From positions 124,001 through 188,000 of the forward strand of contig NZ_JAGKJI010000006.1 in NCBI RefSeq assembly GCF_020329485.1: 64,000 nucleotides of DNA, given 5' to 3'. Each line of letters opens with the position of its first letter. The stretch's first letter is position 1. The DNA is from Bradyrhizobium cenepequi (GTDB lineage: Bacteria; Pseudomonadota; Alphaproteobacteria; Rhizobiales; Xanthobacteraceae). Shown one piece after another: positions 46,337 through 57,046 of this stretch. A program made the position numbers and the translations under genes. The notes beneath the pieces are model-generated. The model made no database searches. It was given only the letters and a program-made list of their open reading frames with translations, and had not been told where the DNA came from.

Positions 46337-47950
46337 TCAAAAATTGCGCCGGGCAACACGCCGTCCGATCACGAGCAACAATGCGGCAAACAGAATGGTC
46401 GCCGCGGGAATGTCATTGAAACGTGCATATACCGTCGGCGGAATGGCAGCAGGCAAGCTGGCGTCGAGCACGCCCTCCATGCCAAGGCCGAGTTCTGCGA
46501 CAATCCGTCCCGCCGGATCGATGACCGCGGAGATTCCGGTGTTCGCTGCGCGAACGACAGGCAGGCCCTCCTCGATGGCGCGCAGCCGCGCCTGCTGTAG
46601 ATGCTGGTAGGGGCCGGTCGAGATGCCAAACCACCCATCATTGGTGACGTTGATGATCCAGCCCGGCCGGTCGTCGTGGATGTCAATGTAGGCGGGAAAA
46701 ATCGCCTCATAGCAGATCAGTGGTAGCGCGCGCGGTGCATTCGGGATGTCCAGCGCATGACGGCGCTGGCCGGCGATGAATCCGCCATGGACTTTGGTGA
46801 GCTGCACGAAGCCGAGCTTTTCCATCAGATCCTGAAACGGCAGATATTCGCCGAATGGGACCAGGTGCAGCTTGTCGTAAACCGATAGCACGCTGCCGTC
46901 GTGGTCGATGACGTAGATCGAATTATAGGCCCGCGTGATGCGGGCGCCTGGCGGCAGATCGGGGGCGCGCACCGAGCCGGTGATCAGCACGGTGCCTGGG
47001 GGCAGGAGGTCGGCGATCTCCGCCATCGCGTCGGCCTCGCGCGTCAGGAAGAACGGAAACGCCGATTCCGGCCAGATCAGGATGCTGGCGTCGCGCACAC
47101 CCGTGGATTGCGGGCCCGAGGCGCGATCGGAGAGCGTCAGATATTTCTTCATCACCTCCGCTTTGGCGGCGTAGTTGAATTTGACGTCCTGCTGCAGGTT
47201 GGGCTGCATGATGCGCAGCTTGACGTTGGAGACCATGGCGGTCGGCAACCGCGATAGCCGCACCGCGCCGAAAATCAGCATGGCCGCCAGCACGAGCAGC
47301 GCGGTGGCCGGCACCCGCCACAGCTTTCGGTTGGACGATTTGCCATCGATCAGGACCGCCGGACTGGCGAAGATTGCGACGGCAAGGAAGGTCATGCCCC
47401 ACAGCCCGATCACTGACGCGGTCTGCGCCAGCGCCAACGGTTCTGACAGCGCATAGCCGAAGGCGTTCCAAGGAAACCCTGATAGCACATGGCCACGCAG
47501 CCATTCGGCGATGGTCAGGCTCGCCGCCAGCGCCAGCACGCGGAAACCGTCGGGGGTCCAGAGCAGGCGCGCCAGCGCAAAGCCGAGCGCGGGAAACAGC
47601 GCGAGATAGGCGGGCAGGCCCAACACCGCAAACGGCATCAGCCAGGCGAAGGTCTGCGCATCGACCAGGAAGGCATAGCCGATCCAGTAAAGCCCAGGCA
47701 CGAAGTAGCCGAGCCCGAACCAATAGCCGGAGATCGCCGCCGCTGGGATGCCACGCCACTTTCCGGCGCCGGCGCCGTCGATCAGCCAGACCGCGACCGG
47801 GAAGGTCAGGAACAGGATCGGCCAGGCGTTGAACGGCGCCATCGCAAGCGACGACAGGGCGCCGGCGACAAGTGCAATGACGGCGCGCTTCCATCCCCAG
47901 GTCAGGATGATCGAAAGCCCGGCCGCGCGGAGTTGATCGGAAAATCTCAC
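46337..47950 (-). CDS. lnt: Lnt, apolipoprotein N-acyltransferase
   Basis: It adds the third acyl chain to lipoproteins at the inner membrane. It has 537 residues with about six N-terminal transmembrane helices (about 20-240), a nitrilase domain and a final C-terminal helix. The catalytic triad is Glu295 (WPESAFP), Lys360 (YDKLHLVPFGEYLP) and Cys413 (ICYEAIFP). The GTG start at 47950 overlaps the corC stop as GTGA. Confidence 0.96.
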   Translation of the reverse strand: MRFSDQLRAAGLSIILTWGWKRAVIALVAGALSSLAMAPFNAWPILFLTFPVAVWLIDGAGAGKWRGIPAAAISGYWFGLGYFVPGLYWIGYAFLVDAQTFAWLMPFAVLGLPAYLALFPALGFALARLLWTPDGFRVLALAASLTIAEWLRGHVLSGFPWNAFGYALSEPLALAQTASVIGLWGMTFLAVAIFASPAVLIDGKSSNRKLWRVPATALLVLAAMLIFGAVRLSRLPTAMVSNVKLRIMQPNLQQDVKFNYAAKAEVMKKYLTLSDRASGPQSTGVRDASILIWPESAFPFFLTREADAMAEIADLLPPGTVLITGSVRAPDLPPGARITRAYNSIYVIDHDGSVLSVYDKLHLVPFGEYLPFQDLMEKLGFVQLTKVHGGFIAGQRRHALDIPNAPRALPLICYEAIFPAYIDIHDDRPGWIINVTNDGWFGISTGPYQHLQQARLRAIEEGLPVVRAANTGISAVIDPAGRIVAELGLGMEGVLDASLPAAIPPTVYARFNDIPAATILFAALLLVIGRRVARRNF

Positions 47951-49062
47951 TGCGGACCGGCTCCATCGCCGGATGGCGGAGGCGCAGTGTCGTTGGCCTG
48001 CGGGCTGGCATCGGGCGCCGCCTCGCTGCGGCGACGGCCCTCGCGCTCCTTGCGTGGAACGTTGCGTTCCTTGCGTGTCGCGATCCGCACGCGCTTGACT
48101 CGTCGCGGATCGGCGTCGAGCACCTCGACCTCGAAATTGCCGGGCCCGGAAATCAACTCGCCGCGCACCGGCACGCGGCCGACAAACGACACCAGATAGC
48201 CGCCGAGCGTCTCGACCTCCTCACCGGCCTCGCCCGTCACGAACTCTTCGCCGATGACGGAGCGGACATCTTCGAGGCTCGCCCGGGCGTCGGCGATGAA
48301 TGAGTTGTCCGGCTGGCGCACGATCGACGGCGGCTCGTCGCTGTCGTGCTCGTCGTCGATCTCGCCGACGATCTCCTCGACGAGGTCCTCGATCGTCACC
48401 AGCCCGTCGGTGCCGCCGTATTCGTCGACCACCAGGGCGAGGTGAATACGCGTGGCCTGCATCTGCACCAACAGGTCGATCGCGCGCATCGACGGCGGCA
48501 CATAAAGCAGCTTTCGGATGATATTGGCTTCGTGGAGCGGCAGCGCGAGATCAACCGCGCGCAGGTCGAGGCCGGCGGGAAACGGCTTCTTGCGCCGCGT
48601 CTTGCCGGCGTCGCTGACGCGCGCTCGTGCGGTCATGAAGGCGAGCAGGTCGCGGATGTGCACCATTCCCTCGGGATCATCGAGGGTTTCGTTGTAGACC
48701 ACGAGGCGCGAATGCGCGGCGCTTTCGAACAGGCTCATCAATTCGCCGAGCGGGATATCGCGCTTCACCGCGACGATGTCGGCGCGATGCACCATCACAT
48801 CGGCGATACGCCGCTCATGCAGGTTGAGGATGTTGCGCAGCATGGTGCGCTCGACGGCGGAAAAGTTCACGTCATCGGGCGTTGACGCATCGAGTACCAC
48901 CTGCAGATCGTCGCGGACCGATCCCGCCTTCCAGCCGAACAGGGTGCGGATCGCGCGCAAGAGCCAGCTTTCCGCAGCGGGACGCTGTGTCTCCTCCGGC
49001 ACAACGGCCGGCAGGTTGCGCACGTCGCGCGGATTGTCGTGGGTTGGTTCGGAGTCCGCCAT
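47947..49062 (-). CDS. CorC/HlyC-type CBS-domain protein
   Basis: ATG 49062 ([14 protein letters not shown]) gives 371 residues. Two CBS domains (about 80-215) include [15 protein letters not shown] and [21 protein letters not shown]; the CorC transporter-associated domain follows with [12 protein letters not shown] and [13 protein letters not shown] charged Arg/Glu tail ends the protein. There are no membrane helices. The family is linked to magnesium efflux and was once misnamed hemolysin. Start is 1 base past ybeY. Confidence 0.9.
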   Translation of the reverse strand: MADSEPTHDNPRDVRNLPAVVPEETQRPAAESWLLRAIRTLFGWKAGSVRDDLQVVLDASTPDDVNFSAVERTMLRNILNLHERRIADVMVHRADIVAVKRDIPLGELMSLFESAAHSRLVVYNETLDDPEGMVHIRDLLAFMTARARVSDAGKTRRKKPFPAGLDLRAVDLALPLHEANIIRKLLYVPPSMRAIDLLVQMQATRIHLALVVDEYGGTDGLVTIEDLVEEIVGEIDDEHDSDEPPSIVRQPDNSFIADARASLEDVRSVIGEEFVTGEAGEEVETLGGYLVSFVGRVPVRGELISGPGNFEVEVLDADPRRVKRVRIATRKERNVPRKEREGRRRSEAAPDASPQANDTAPPPSGDGAGPQ

Positions 49063-49063
49063 T

Positions 49064-49570
49064 TCAGTCCATCCGCTCCCGGTCCGAATACGGATCGGGA
49101 ATGCCGAGCTGCGCGAGGATTTCGCGCTCGAGATTTTCCATTTGCTCGGCGTCGTCGTCGTTTTCGTGGTCATAGCCGATCAGGTGCAGGAAGCCGTGAA
49201 CCGCAAGGTGGCTCAGATGATGATCAAACGGCTTGTCTTCCTCGTCGGCCTCCTTGCGCGTCGTCTCATAAGCGATCGCGATATCGCCGAGCATGCGCGG
49301 GGCGTCGTCCAGGCCGTCTGCGCCCGTCGTCTGCAGCGCCGGAAACGACAGCACGTTGGTCGGCTTGTCGATGCCGCGCCAGTTGCAGTTCAGCGTCCGG
49401 ATTCCCGAATCATCCGTCAGCATCACTGCCAGTTCGGCCTCGGCGACATCGGCCTCGGCGATCTCGGCGGCGGCCTCGATGGCGCGATGGATCACCGCTT
49501 CAGCATTCGGCACCGTCTGCCAGCAATCGGCTGTGACCAGAACCTCGGTAGCGGGGAGGGCGGAAGACAC
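49064..49570 (-). CDS. ybeY: YbeY endoribonuclease
   Basis: It is needed for 16S rRNA 3'-end processing and ribosome quality control. It has 168 residues. The zinc site HLAVHGFLHLIGYDHE is complete. The start is GTG 49570 with GGA 6 bases upstream. It lies between phoH and corC, as usual. Confidence 0.94.
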   Translation of the reverse strand: MSSALPATEVLVTADCWQTVPNAEAVIHRAIEAAAEIAEADVAEAELAVMLTDDSGIRTLNCNWRGIDKPTNVLSFPALQTTGADGLDDAPRMLGDIAIAYETTRKEADEEDKPFDHHLSHLAVHGFLHLIGYDHENDDDAEQMENLEREILAQLGIPDPYSDRERMD

Positions 49571-49653
49571 TGTCGTTCCAAAAAGTTGTTTCTAGGCGTT
49601 TGGGTTGCGGCTGGAACCTGCCAGCGGCAGGTCCGTGCGGCCGGCTGATGACA

Positions 49654-50709
49654 TCATGATTTGGCGGCGACCTGCCGCTGTGGCAATCCCTCATAGGCGG
49701 CAACGATCCGTGCCACCAATTCGTGACGGATCACGTCCTCCGCCGTGAAGTGCACCTGTGCGATGCCCTCGACGCCATCCAGCAGGCTTACCGCTTCCGC
49801 CAGTCCCGAGGCCTGGCCGTGTGGCAAGTCGACCTGCGAAGGGTCGCCGGTGACGATCATGCGGCTGTTCTCGCCGAGCCGCGTCAGGAACATCTTCATC
49901 TGCATCGAGGTGGTGTTTTGCGCTTCATCCAGGATGATGACGGCATTGGTCAGCGTGCGGCCGCGCATGAAGGCAAGCGGCGCGATCTCGATCTCGCCGC
50001 CTTGCAGCGCACGCTCCACCACGCGCGCGTCCATCAGGTCATAGAGCGCATCATAGATCGGCCGCAGATAGGGGTCGACTTTCTCGCGGAGATCGCCGGG
50101 CAAGAACCCGAGCCGTTCACCGGCCTCGACCGCAGGCCGTGTCAGGATGATGCGATCGACCTCCTTGCGCTCGAACAGTTGCGCGGCATAGGCGACCGCA
50201 AGCCAGGTCTTGCCGGTGCCGGCGGGGCCGACGCCGAACACCAGCTCGTGCCGCTTCAGCGCACGGATATAGGAATCCTGCGCGGCGGTGCGCGCCCGCA
50301 CCGGGCGCTTGCGCAGATTGATGGTCTCGAACGAAGGCTTTGCGGTCTTGGCGTCGAATTCGAACAGCGAGCCCTGCGCGATCACGGCGCGGATCGCACC
50401 TTCGACGTCACCCTGCGACAGGTCATGTCCCTGCGTTGCCTGGCCATAGAGTGTCTCCAGCACGCGCCGCGCGGCGTCGCAGCCGTCGCGGGAGCCGGCG
50501 ATGGTGATCTGGTTGCCGCGGGAATCGACGACGACGCCGAGCCGGCGTTCGATCTGTGCCAGATTCTGGCCATAAGGGCCGACCAGCGCCGAAGCGGCGC
50601 GGTTGTCGTCGAAGTCGATGACGACCTGGGTCTCTGGCGGGATCTGCATGTCGCGGTCGGGTTTGCGGCTGGGAGCAAGCGAAGATGAATCCGATGCGCT
50701 TTTTGGCAA
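49654..50709 (-). CDS. PhoH-family ATPase (YbeZ)
   Basis: It has about 351 residues. A KH-like N-domain (ALVGPYGQNLAQIERRLGVV) precedes the P-loop FGVGPAGTGKTWLAVAY. The Walker B text is IILDEAQNTT. In E. coli this protein works beside YbeY in RNA processing. The start TTG 50709 is chosen since GGAG sits 10 bases upstream; TTG 50724 and ATG 50649 are alternatives. It lies 4 bases past miaB. Confidence 0.9.
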   Translation of the reverse strand: MPKSASDSSSLAPSRKPDRDMQIPPETQVVIDFDDNRAASALVGPYGQNLAQIERRLGVVVDSRGNQITIAGSRDGCDAARRVLETLYGQATQGHDLSQGDVEGAIRAVIAQGSLFEFDAKTAKPSFETINLRKRPVRARTAAQDSYIRALKRHELVFGVGPAGTGKTWLAVAYAAQLFERKEVDRIILTRPAVEAGERLGFLPGDLREKVDPYLRPIYDALYDLMDARVVERALQGGEIEIAPLAFMRGRTLTNAVIILDEAQNTTSMQMKMFLTRLGENSRMIVTGDPSQVDLPHGQASGLAEAVSLLDGVEGIAQVHFTAEDVIRHELVARIVAAYEGLPQRQVAAKS

Positions 50710-50713
50710 GGGT

Positions 50714-52114
50714 TCAGGCTCCAATGGGCGTCTGCGAAAAAGCGGATACTAGCGGCCGCGCATCACGTGCGGCGAGCTCGCCGAGCAGGCTGTAGCGCTC
50801 GAGGCTATCGACCCGGACCGGCAGGATTTTTCCGACGATATCCGACGAAGCCATCACATGCGCGGGCTGCAGATAGGCCGTGCGGCCGACGATTTGGCCC
50901 GGGTTGCGGCCGGCACGTTCAAACAGCACATCGACCGTGGTGCCGATCGCAGCCTTGTTGAAGGCTGATTGCTGGCTGTCGATCAAGTTCTGGAGCCGCT
51001 CCAAACGCTCGTCCATCTCTGCCGCTGGCACCATCTCCTGCATGTCCGCCGCCGGCGTGCCGGGCCGGGGCGAATACTTGAACGAATAAGCTGCAGCGTA
51101 CCCTATTTGCATGACAAGCGCGAGGGTTGCGGAAAAATCTTCCCTACTTTCGCTGGGGAAGCCGACGATGAAATCCGATGAAAAAGCAATGTCTTGGCGT
51201 ACCGCACGAAGCCGGTCGATGACGCGGCGGTAATCATCGGCGGTATGTTTGCGGTTCATGGCTGCTAAAATCCGGTCCGAACCGGACTGCACCGGCAGGT
51301 GCACGAATGGCATCAGCGCCGGCAAGTCGCGATGCGCCTCGATCAGGCTGTCCTCGACGTCGCGGGGGTGGCTGGTCGAATAGCGCAGGCGCAGCACCCC
51401 GGGGATTGCGGCGAGCCGCTCGAGCAATTTGCCGAGCGGCCAGCTTCGTCCATCCGGCCCTTCGCCGTGATAGGCGTTGACGTTCTGCCCGATCAGGGTG
51501 ATCTCGCGCACGCCGTTGTCGGCAAGCCGTGTGACATCCTCGATGATCCTTGTCACGGGACGAGAGACTTCCGCGCCGCGCGTGTAAGGCACGACGCAGA
51601 AGGTGCAGAACTTGTCACAGCCCTCCTGCACGGTGACAAAGGCGGAAATGCCGCGCGAGCGGATAGCCTCGGGTTTCGGCGGCGGCAGAAATCCGAACTT
51701 GTCGTCGACGGGGAATTCGGTTTCCAGCGCACGGCCTTCTGCCTTCGCCTGCTTCAGCAGGTGCGGCAGATGGTGGTAGCTCTGCGGACCGACCACGACG
51801 TCGACGGTCGGTGCGCGCCGAACGATCTCCTCGCCTTCGGCTTGCGCAACGCAGCCGGCGACCGCAATTTTCACGTCGCGCCCCTGCCGCGCGGCGTCGT
51901 CCTTCATCACGCGCAGCCGCCCGAGCTCGGAATAGACCTTTTCCGAGGCTTTCTCGCGGATATGGCAGGTGTTGAGGATCACCAGGTCCGCTTCGTCGGC
52001 GTTTGCGGTCTCGACAAAGCCCTCGCCGGCCAGCGTATCCACCATGCGCTGCGCATCGTAGACATTCATCTGGCAGCCATAGGATTTGATGTGCAGCTGG
52101 CGCGGCGGCGTCAT
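50714..52114 (-). CDS. miaB: MiaB, tRNA 2-methylthio-N6-isopentenyladenosine-37 methylthiotransferase
   Basis: It is a radical-SAM enzyme that thiolates and methylates A37. It has 466 residues. The N-terminal cluster uses Cys in [16 protein letters not shown] and GCVAQ; the radical-SAM motif is [15 protein letters not shown]; a TRAM domain ends the protein. ATG 52114 is favoured, 11 residues before the first Cys; ATG 52144 is an alternative. Confidence 0.96.
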   Translation of the reverse strand: MTPPRQLHIKSYGCQMNVYDAQRMVDTLAGEGFVETANADEADLVILNTCHIREKASEKVYSELGRLRVMKDDAARQGRDVKIAVAGCVAQAEGEEIVRRAPTVDVVVGPQSYHHLPHLLKQAKAEGRALETEFPVDDKFGFLPPPKPEAIRSRGISAFVTVQEGCDKFCTFCVVPYTRGAEVSRPVTRIIEDVTRLADNGVREITLIGQNVNAYHGEGPDGRSWPLGKLLERLAAIPGVLRLRYSTSHPRDVEDSLIEAHRDLPALMPFVHLPVQSGSDRILAAMNRKHTADDYRRVIDRLRAVRQDIAFSSDFIVGFPSESREDFSATLALVMQIGYAAAYSFKYSPRPGTPAADMQEMVPAAEMDERLERLQNLIDSQQSAFNKAAIGTTVDVLFERAGRNPGQIVGRTAYLQPAHVMASSDIVGKILPVRVDSLERYSLLGELAARDARPLVSAFSQTPIGA

Positions 52115-52195
52115 GGAACCTGCTTGGGGTGGAAAGGAGCGCATTCAGGGCGCAGGGCTCAAATATAGTCTAAAGCGGTCAAAATCCAGTTTTTG

Positions 52196-52228
52196 GGCCC
52201 GTCATTCCGGGCGGCTCCCGGAATACCG
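52196..52228. repeat. Fragment of repeat family C
   Basis: GGGCCCGTCATTCCGGGCGG then TCCCGGAATACCGG: short arms of the unit seen at 43502-43606, between miaB and the HAD gene. Confidence 0.6.
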
Positions 52229-52230
52229 GT

Positions 52231-52908
52231 TCAGATTGTGGCCGCGATGGCGCCGCCCTCGATCAGCCCGGGCAGTTCCCGCATGTCCGCGAACGTCACC
52301 ATGGCGCCAGCGGCGCGCAGCGCCTCGGCGTGGCCCGGCCCGCAATGGCTGCCGCCGCAAAAGCCGAGCACCGCCATCCCGGCGGCCCGGGCGGCCGTGA
52401 TGCCGGCGATGCTGTCCTCGACCACGACGCAGCGTTCGGGCGCCACCTTCATCTGCTCGGCCGCGAACAGGAACAGATCGGGCGCCGGCTTGCCGTTCTT
52501 GACCTGCAGGGCCGAAAAGATGTTCGGCGCGAATCGTCCGTACAGCGCGGCGCGGCCAAGGCTGACGTGCATGCGTTGCGGTGAGCCGCTGGACGCCACG
52601 CAAAAGGGCTGCGCGATCCGATCGAGCGCAGCGTGAATGTGTGGCACCGCTTGCAGATCGGCCTCGAAGGAACGGAACAGTTCGTCCTGCAATTGCATGT
52701 GAAAATCATCTGGCAGGCTGTGGCCGAGCTCGGCTTCGATTTCGAGATTCGCCTGGCGCGTCGAGCGACCGAGGAAACGATCGAACACTTGTTCGGACGT
52801 GATCGGATAGCCGTGACGCGTCAGCACCTCGGCATGCGCGCGGCAGGAGATGACTTCGCTGTCGACCAGCACGCCATCGCAATCGAAGATGATAAGATCA
52901 GGGGTCAA
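52231..52908 (-). CDS. HAD-family phosphatase
   Basis: It has 225 residues. The nucleophile Asp and acid Asp are in FDCDGVLVDSE (residues 9 and 11). The Ser is in VASSG, the Lys in GKPAPDLF, and metal Asp in VVVEDSIAGITAARAAG. The form is that of phosphoglycolate phosphatase/beta-phosphoglucomutase-like enzymes. Substrate is unknown. It starts 6 bases after fur. Confidence 0.88.
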   Translation of the reverse strand: MTPDLIIFDCDGVLVDSEVISCRAHAEVLTRHGYPITSEQVFDRFLGRSTRQANLEIEAELGHSLPDDFHMQLQDELFRSFEADLQAVPHIHAALDRIAQPFCVASSGSPQRMHVSLGRAALYGRFAPNIFSALQVKNGKPAPDLFLFAAEQMKVAPERCVVVEDSIAGITAARAAGMAVLGFCGGSHCGPGHAEALRAAGAMVTFADMRELPGLIEGGAIAATI

Positions 52909-52914
52909 ATCAGA

Positions 52915-53364
52915 TTACGACTTATCGTCGTCCAGCGGGACGCAATAGAGTTCGAGCCGGTGGTCGACCAGCTTGTAGCCGAGCTTGCGGGCGATCTCCG
53001 CCTGCAATTTCTCGATCTCTTCGGACGTGAATTCGATCACCTTGCCGTCCCGCAGATTGATCAGGTGGTCGTGGTGGCTGTCGGGCATCTGCTCATAGCG
53101 CGCGCGACCCTCACGGAAGTCGTGGCGCTCGATGATGCCCGCATCCTCGAACAATTTGACCGTGCGATAGACGGTCGAGATCGAGATCTTGTCATCGATC
53201 GCGACGCAGCGCCGGTAAAGCTCCTCGACGTCCGGATGATCCACCGATTCGGCCAGCACGCGCGCGATGACGCGGCGCTGCTCGGTCATGCGCATGCCGG
53301 TCGCGGCGCAGCGCGCCTCGATGCCGGTGTTTTTCATCGCAGACAAGGATTTCAGCGGAGCCAT
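52915..53364 (-). CDS. fur: Fur/Mur, metal-responsive regulator
   Basis: It has 149 residues from ATG 53364 (MAPLKSLSAMKN). The DNA-binding part is MRMTEQRRVIARVLAE and ISISTVYRTVKLFEDAG. The metal sites include HHDHLINLRDGKVIEF. No CxxC is present, so the structural zinc site of E. coli Fur is lacking. In rhizobia this protein often responds to manganese (Mur) rather than iron. This is the second Fur-family gene in the window, beside irr. Start sites further upstream at 53430 or 53337 are possible. Confidence 0.9.
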   Translation of the reverse strand: MAPLKSLSAMKNTGIEARCAATGMRMTEQRRVIARVLAESVDHPDVEELYRRCVAIDDKISISTVYRTVKLFEDAGIIERHDFREGRARYEQMPDSHHDHLINLRDGKVIEFTSEEIEKLQAEIARKLGYKLVDHRLELYCVPLDDDKS

Positions 53365-53416
53365 GTTTATTGAGCCTTGAAGCGCAGGGCAGGACTGTTC
53401 TGCCACCGCCCGCATG

Positions 53417-53902
53417 TTACGACAAGTCACGCCGCATCAGAAGTGCATTCAAATGTTCCCCGCCCGGCTGCTTGTAATAGCGTTCGCGGCGACCGACGAC
53501 GGCAAATCCGGCCCGTTCGTAGAGCCGTCGTGCCGGCTGGTTGTTTTCCTCCACTTCGAGGAAAACAGTGCGCACGCCGCGGCCGGCAAGATGGCCGAGA
53601 TGGGTCAACAACAAATTGCGCGACAGCCCGCGGCCGCGCTGGCTGGAATCGATCGTGATCGACAGGATTTCAGCTTCATCTGCTCCCATCCGCGACACCG
53701 CAAAGCCGATGGTCTTGCGCCCGAGCCGCAGGCGATGCACCAGCGTGTTGCGCTCGGCAAGCATCGCCTCGAACTCGCCTTCGCCCCAGCCGCGATGAAA
53801 CGAAGCGCCATGCAACTGCGCCAGACGCGGTGCGTCGCGCGCAGTCGCGGGTTCGACCGCCGGCGTGCCGCGGTTGAGCCAATCGGAGAGCCAGGCCATC
53901 AT
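53417..53902 (-). CDS. rimI: RimI-like ribosomal protein S18 N-acetyltransferase
   Basis: It has 161 residues of GNAT fold. The acetyl-CoA site is IDSSQRGRGLSRNLL and the C-terminal ENNQPARRLYERAGFAVVGRRERYY is typical of RimI. The start at 53902 overlaps the tsaB stop in an ATGA junction; tsaB-rimI coupling is widespread. A first block of about 20 residues is an unusual added helix. Confidence 0.92.
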   Translation of the reverse strand: MMAWLSDWLNRGTPAVEPATARDAPRLAQLHGASFHRGWGEGEFEAMLAERNTLVHRLRLGRKTIGFAVSRMGADEAEILSITIDSSQRGRGLSRNLLLTHLGHLAGRGVRTVFLEVEENNQPARRLYERAGFAVVGRRERYYKQPGGEHLNALLMRRDLS

Positions 53903-54597
53903 GACGCTGTCGGTTGGGCGACGTCGAGCAGCGGATTGGCCGATGGCTTTGCGTCCGGCGCGCGCAGATAGAACGGCCGCGCGGGCGCCGATTCCGGACT
54001 GACGGCAGCGCCGACCCAGGCAACCCAGGTGATATCGGGCGCGGCCTGAGGATCGACCTTGAGCGGTGGCGCCGTCTCTGCCGGCCAGCGGTCCGCGAGG
54101 ATTCTTGCGGCGTTGCCGACCAGATGTGGCGCGCCAAGCTGCGCGGCCTCGATTGCCGCTTCGATCGGCGCCACCTTCGGCTTGACCCGTGGGCTGCCGT
54201 CGCCGCTCACCACCTGGAAATAGACATGGTCGTGCCGCGCATCGATCGCGGAGATGATCGGATGCTCGCCGTTCTCGGCGACAACGGGCGCGGCATAGGC
54301 GGTCAGCGTGGTGATGCCGACGACCGGCTTGTTGGCCGCCAGAGCGATGCCGCGCGCCGCTGACAGGCCGACGCGCAGCCCGGTGAAACTGCCGGGACCG
54401 GTCGTGACAGCAATGCGATCGAGGGAGGTGAAGGCGATGCCGCTTTCCTTCATCACCCGCGCGATCAGCGGCATCAGCGCCTCAGCATGCCCGCGCTTCA
54501 TCGGTTGCGATTCCAGCGCGAGCGACTTGCTCGCGGTGGTGTCGAGCACCGCGGCGGAGCAGGCGTCGAGCGCGGTATCGATGGCGAGGATAATCAT
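53899..54597 (-). CDS. tsaB: TsaB, tRNA t6A-synthesis component
   Basis: It has 232 residues. The ASKHA fold begins ILAIDTALDACSAAVLD, and GPGSFTGLRVGLSAARGIALA is the family signature. It forms a platform with TsaD and TsaE; TsaE lies elsewhere in this window as a fusion. Confidence 0.95.
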   Translation of the reverse strand: MIILAIDTALDACSAAVLDTTASKSLALESQPMKRGHAEALMPLIARVMKESGIAFTSLDRIAVTTGPGSFTGLRVGLSAARGIALAANKPVVGITTLTAYAAPVVAENGEHPIISAIDARHDHVYFQVVSGDGSPRVKPKVAPIEAAIEAAQLGAPHLVGNAARILADRWPAETAPPLKVDPQAAPDITWVAWVGAAVSPESAPARPFYLRAPDAKPSANPLLDVAQPTAS

Positions 54598-54598
54598 G

Positions 54599-54676
54599 GA
54601 GCGAATGGCGAATGGCGAGTGGCGAATGGATGGTCAGACGCGATCCCTCGCCATTCGCTACTCACTATTCGCTCTC
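54599..54676. repeat. Palindromic repeat, family J
   Basis: GAGCGAATGGCGAATGGCGA plus GTGGCGAATGG pairs with CCATTCGCTACTCACTATTC plus GCTC. It fills the gap between tsaB and the Nfu gene; its inner direct GGCGAATGG units suggest replication slippage. Confidence 0.8.
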
Positions 54677-54679
54677 CTT

Positions 54680-55249
54680 TTACATCGGGCGGACTTCGAC
54701 CACATCGGGGACGAAGTGTCGCAGCAGGTTCTGGATGCCGTGCTGCAGTGTTGCGGTCGAGGACGGGCAGCCGGAGCAGGCGCCCTTCATGTTGAGATAG
54801 ACGACGCCGTCCTTGAAGCCGCGGAAGGTGATGTCGCCGCCGTCATTGGCGACCGCCGGCCGCACCCGCGTCTCGATCAGGTCCTTGATCTGAGCGACGG
54901 TGTCGGCGTCCTCTTCGTTGAAGAACTCGTCGTCCTCGTCGAGCGAATCGTCGCCATCAACGCTGCCGTCGGCGAGCAGCGGCGCGCCGGACATGTAGTG
55001 CTCCATGATCGCGCCGAGGATCGCGGGCTTCAGATGCTGCCAGTCGCCGTCGGCCTTGGTCACGGTGACGAAGTCGGAGCCATAGAACACGCCGGTGACG
55101 CCGGGCACGGCGAACAGCCGTTCGGCGAGCGGGGAGCGGACGGCGGCCTCGACGTTCGCAAATTCCATGGTGCCGCTGGCGAGCACGGTGCGGCCCGGAA
55201 TGAACTTCAGGGTGGCGGGATTGGGGGTAGCTTCGGTCTGGATGAACAT
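54680..55249 (-). CDS. NfuA-like iron-sulfur carrier (Nfu1 type)
   Basis: It has 189 residues. The N-terminal Nfu domain begins MFIQTEATPNPATLKFIPG; the C-terminal NifU domain has the cluster-binding CSGC in LNMKGACSGCPSSTATLQHG. An acidic linker (SVDGDDSLDEDDEFFNEED) is between. It carries Fe-S clusters to targets. It resembles mitochondrial NFU1. Confidence 0.94.
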   Translation of the reverse strand: MFIQTEATPNPATLKFIPGRTVLASGTMEFANVEAAVRSPLAERLFAVPGVTGVFYGSDFVTVTKADGDWQHLKPAILGAIMEHYMSGAPLLADGSVDGDDSLDEDDEFFNEEDADTVAQIKDLIETRVRPAVANDGGDITFRGFKDGVVYLNMKGACSGCPSSTATLQHGIQNLLRHFVPDVVEVRPM

Positions 55250-55366
55250 TTTGTTTTCTCCGGCGTCGCCGGTTCAAGGCCGGCGCGTGGGGTTCCCTTA
55301 GCAGATGGCGACGGCGAACGCACGGATCAAGGCGGGAACCACCGGTTCCGACGACTTATCAAGCAG

Positions 55367-55861
55367 TTACGACAGCGAATCGATCTCCTGGTCGGTCAGG
55401 CCGCCAGGCACGATGGTGACGGGAATCGGGAACGCGCCCATGATCTTGGCCATGGTGGTAATGATCGGGCCGGGACCCTCCGGCCCCGGATTGGCCGCCA
55501 GCACCAGCATCGAGATGTCCTCGTCCTTGTCAATGACGTCGAGGACCTGCTCAGTCGGGTCGCCCTCGCGAATCACCCGCTCCGGCGTGATCGCGGCAAT
55601 GCCGTTGGCGCGGCCGGCGGCGCGGTCCAGCGCCTCGTTCGCGGCTTCCTCGGCCTCGGCGCGCATGATGTCGGCGACCCCGAGCCATTGCTGGTTCTGG
55701 TCCTCGGTCTCGATGACGCGCAGCATCACGACGCCGCCGCCGACCCGGATCGCCCAGCGGCTGGCGTAGTAGACGGCGCGGTCCCACTCCGCGCTGTCGT
55801 CAACGATGACAAGACATTTTGGCTTGTGACCCGATTCGTAGCTTCGTCGCTGGGTGGTCAT
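55367..55861 (-). CDS. Universal stress protein family
   Basis: It has 164 residues, one UspA-type domain. CLVIVDDSAEWDRAVYYASRWA begins it. The end of the ATP-binding motif reads LAANPGPEGPGPIITTMAK, where an ATP-binding Usp would have G2XG9XGS; the fit is poor, so ATP binding is uncertain. Not linked to a neighbour in function. Confidence 0.85.
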   Translation of the reverse strand: MTTQRRSYESGHKPKCLVIVDDSAEWDRAVYYASRWAIRVGGGVVMLRVIETEDQNQQWLGVADIMRAEAEEAANEALDRAAGRANGIAAITPERVIREGDPTEQVLDVIDKDEDISMLVLAANPGPEGPGPIITTMAKIMGAFPIPVTIVPGGLTDQEIDSLS

Positions 55862-55927
55862 GCATGTCCCGGTGCATTATTGCCAAGCAACATATGGTGA
55901 CACACTCGCTGTCGTTTTGGGAGTCGC

Positions 55928-56980
<1,053 letters not shown>

Positions 56981-57046
56981 GGTCTCAATTCCCGGAAAGT
57001 GCCGCTTTGGCGGGGTCGTTTGCCATTTTGGGGCTATCTGCGCAAG

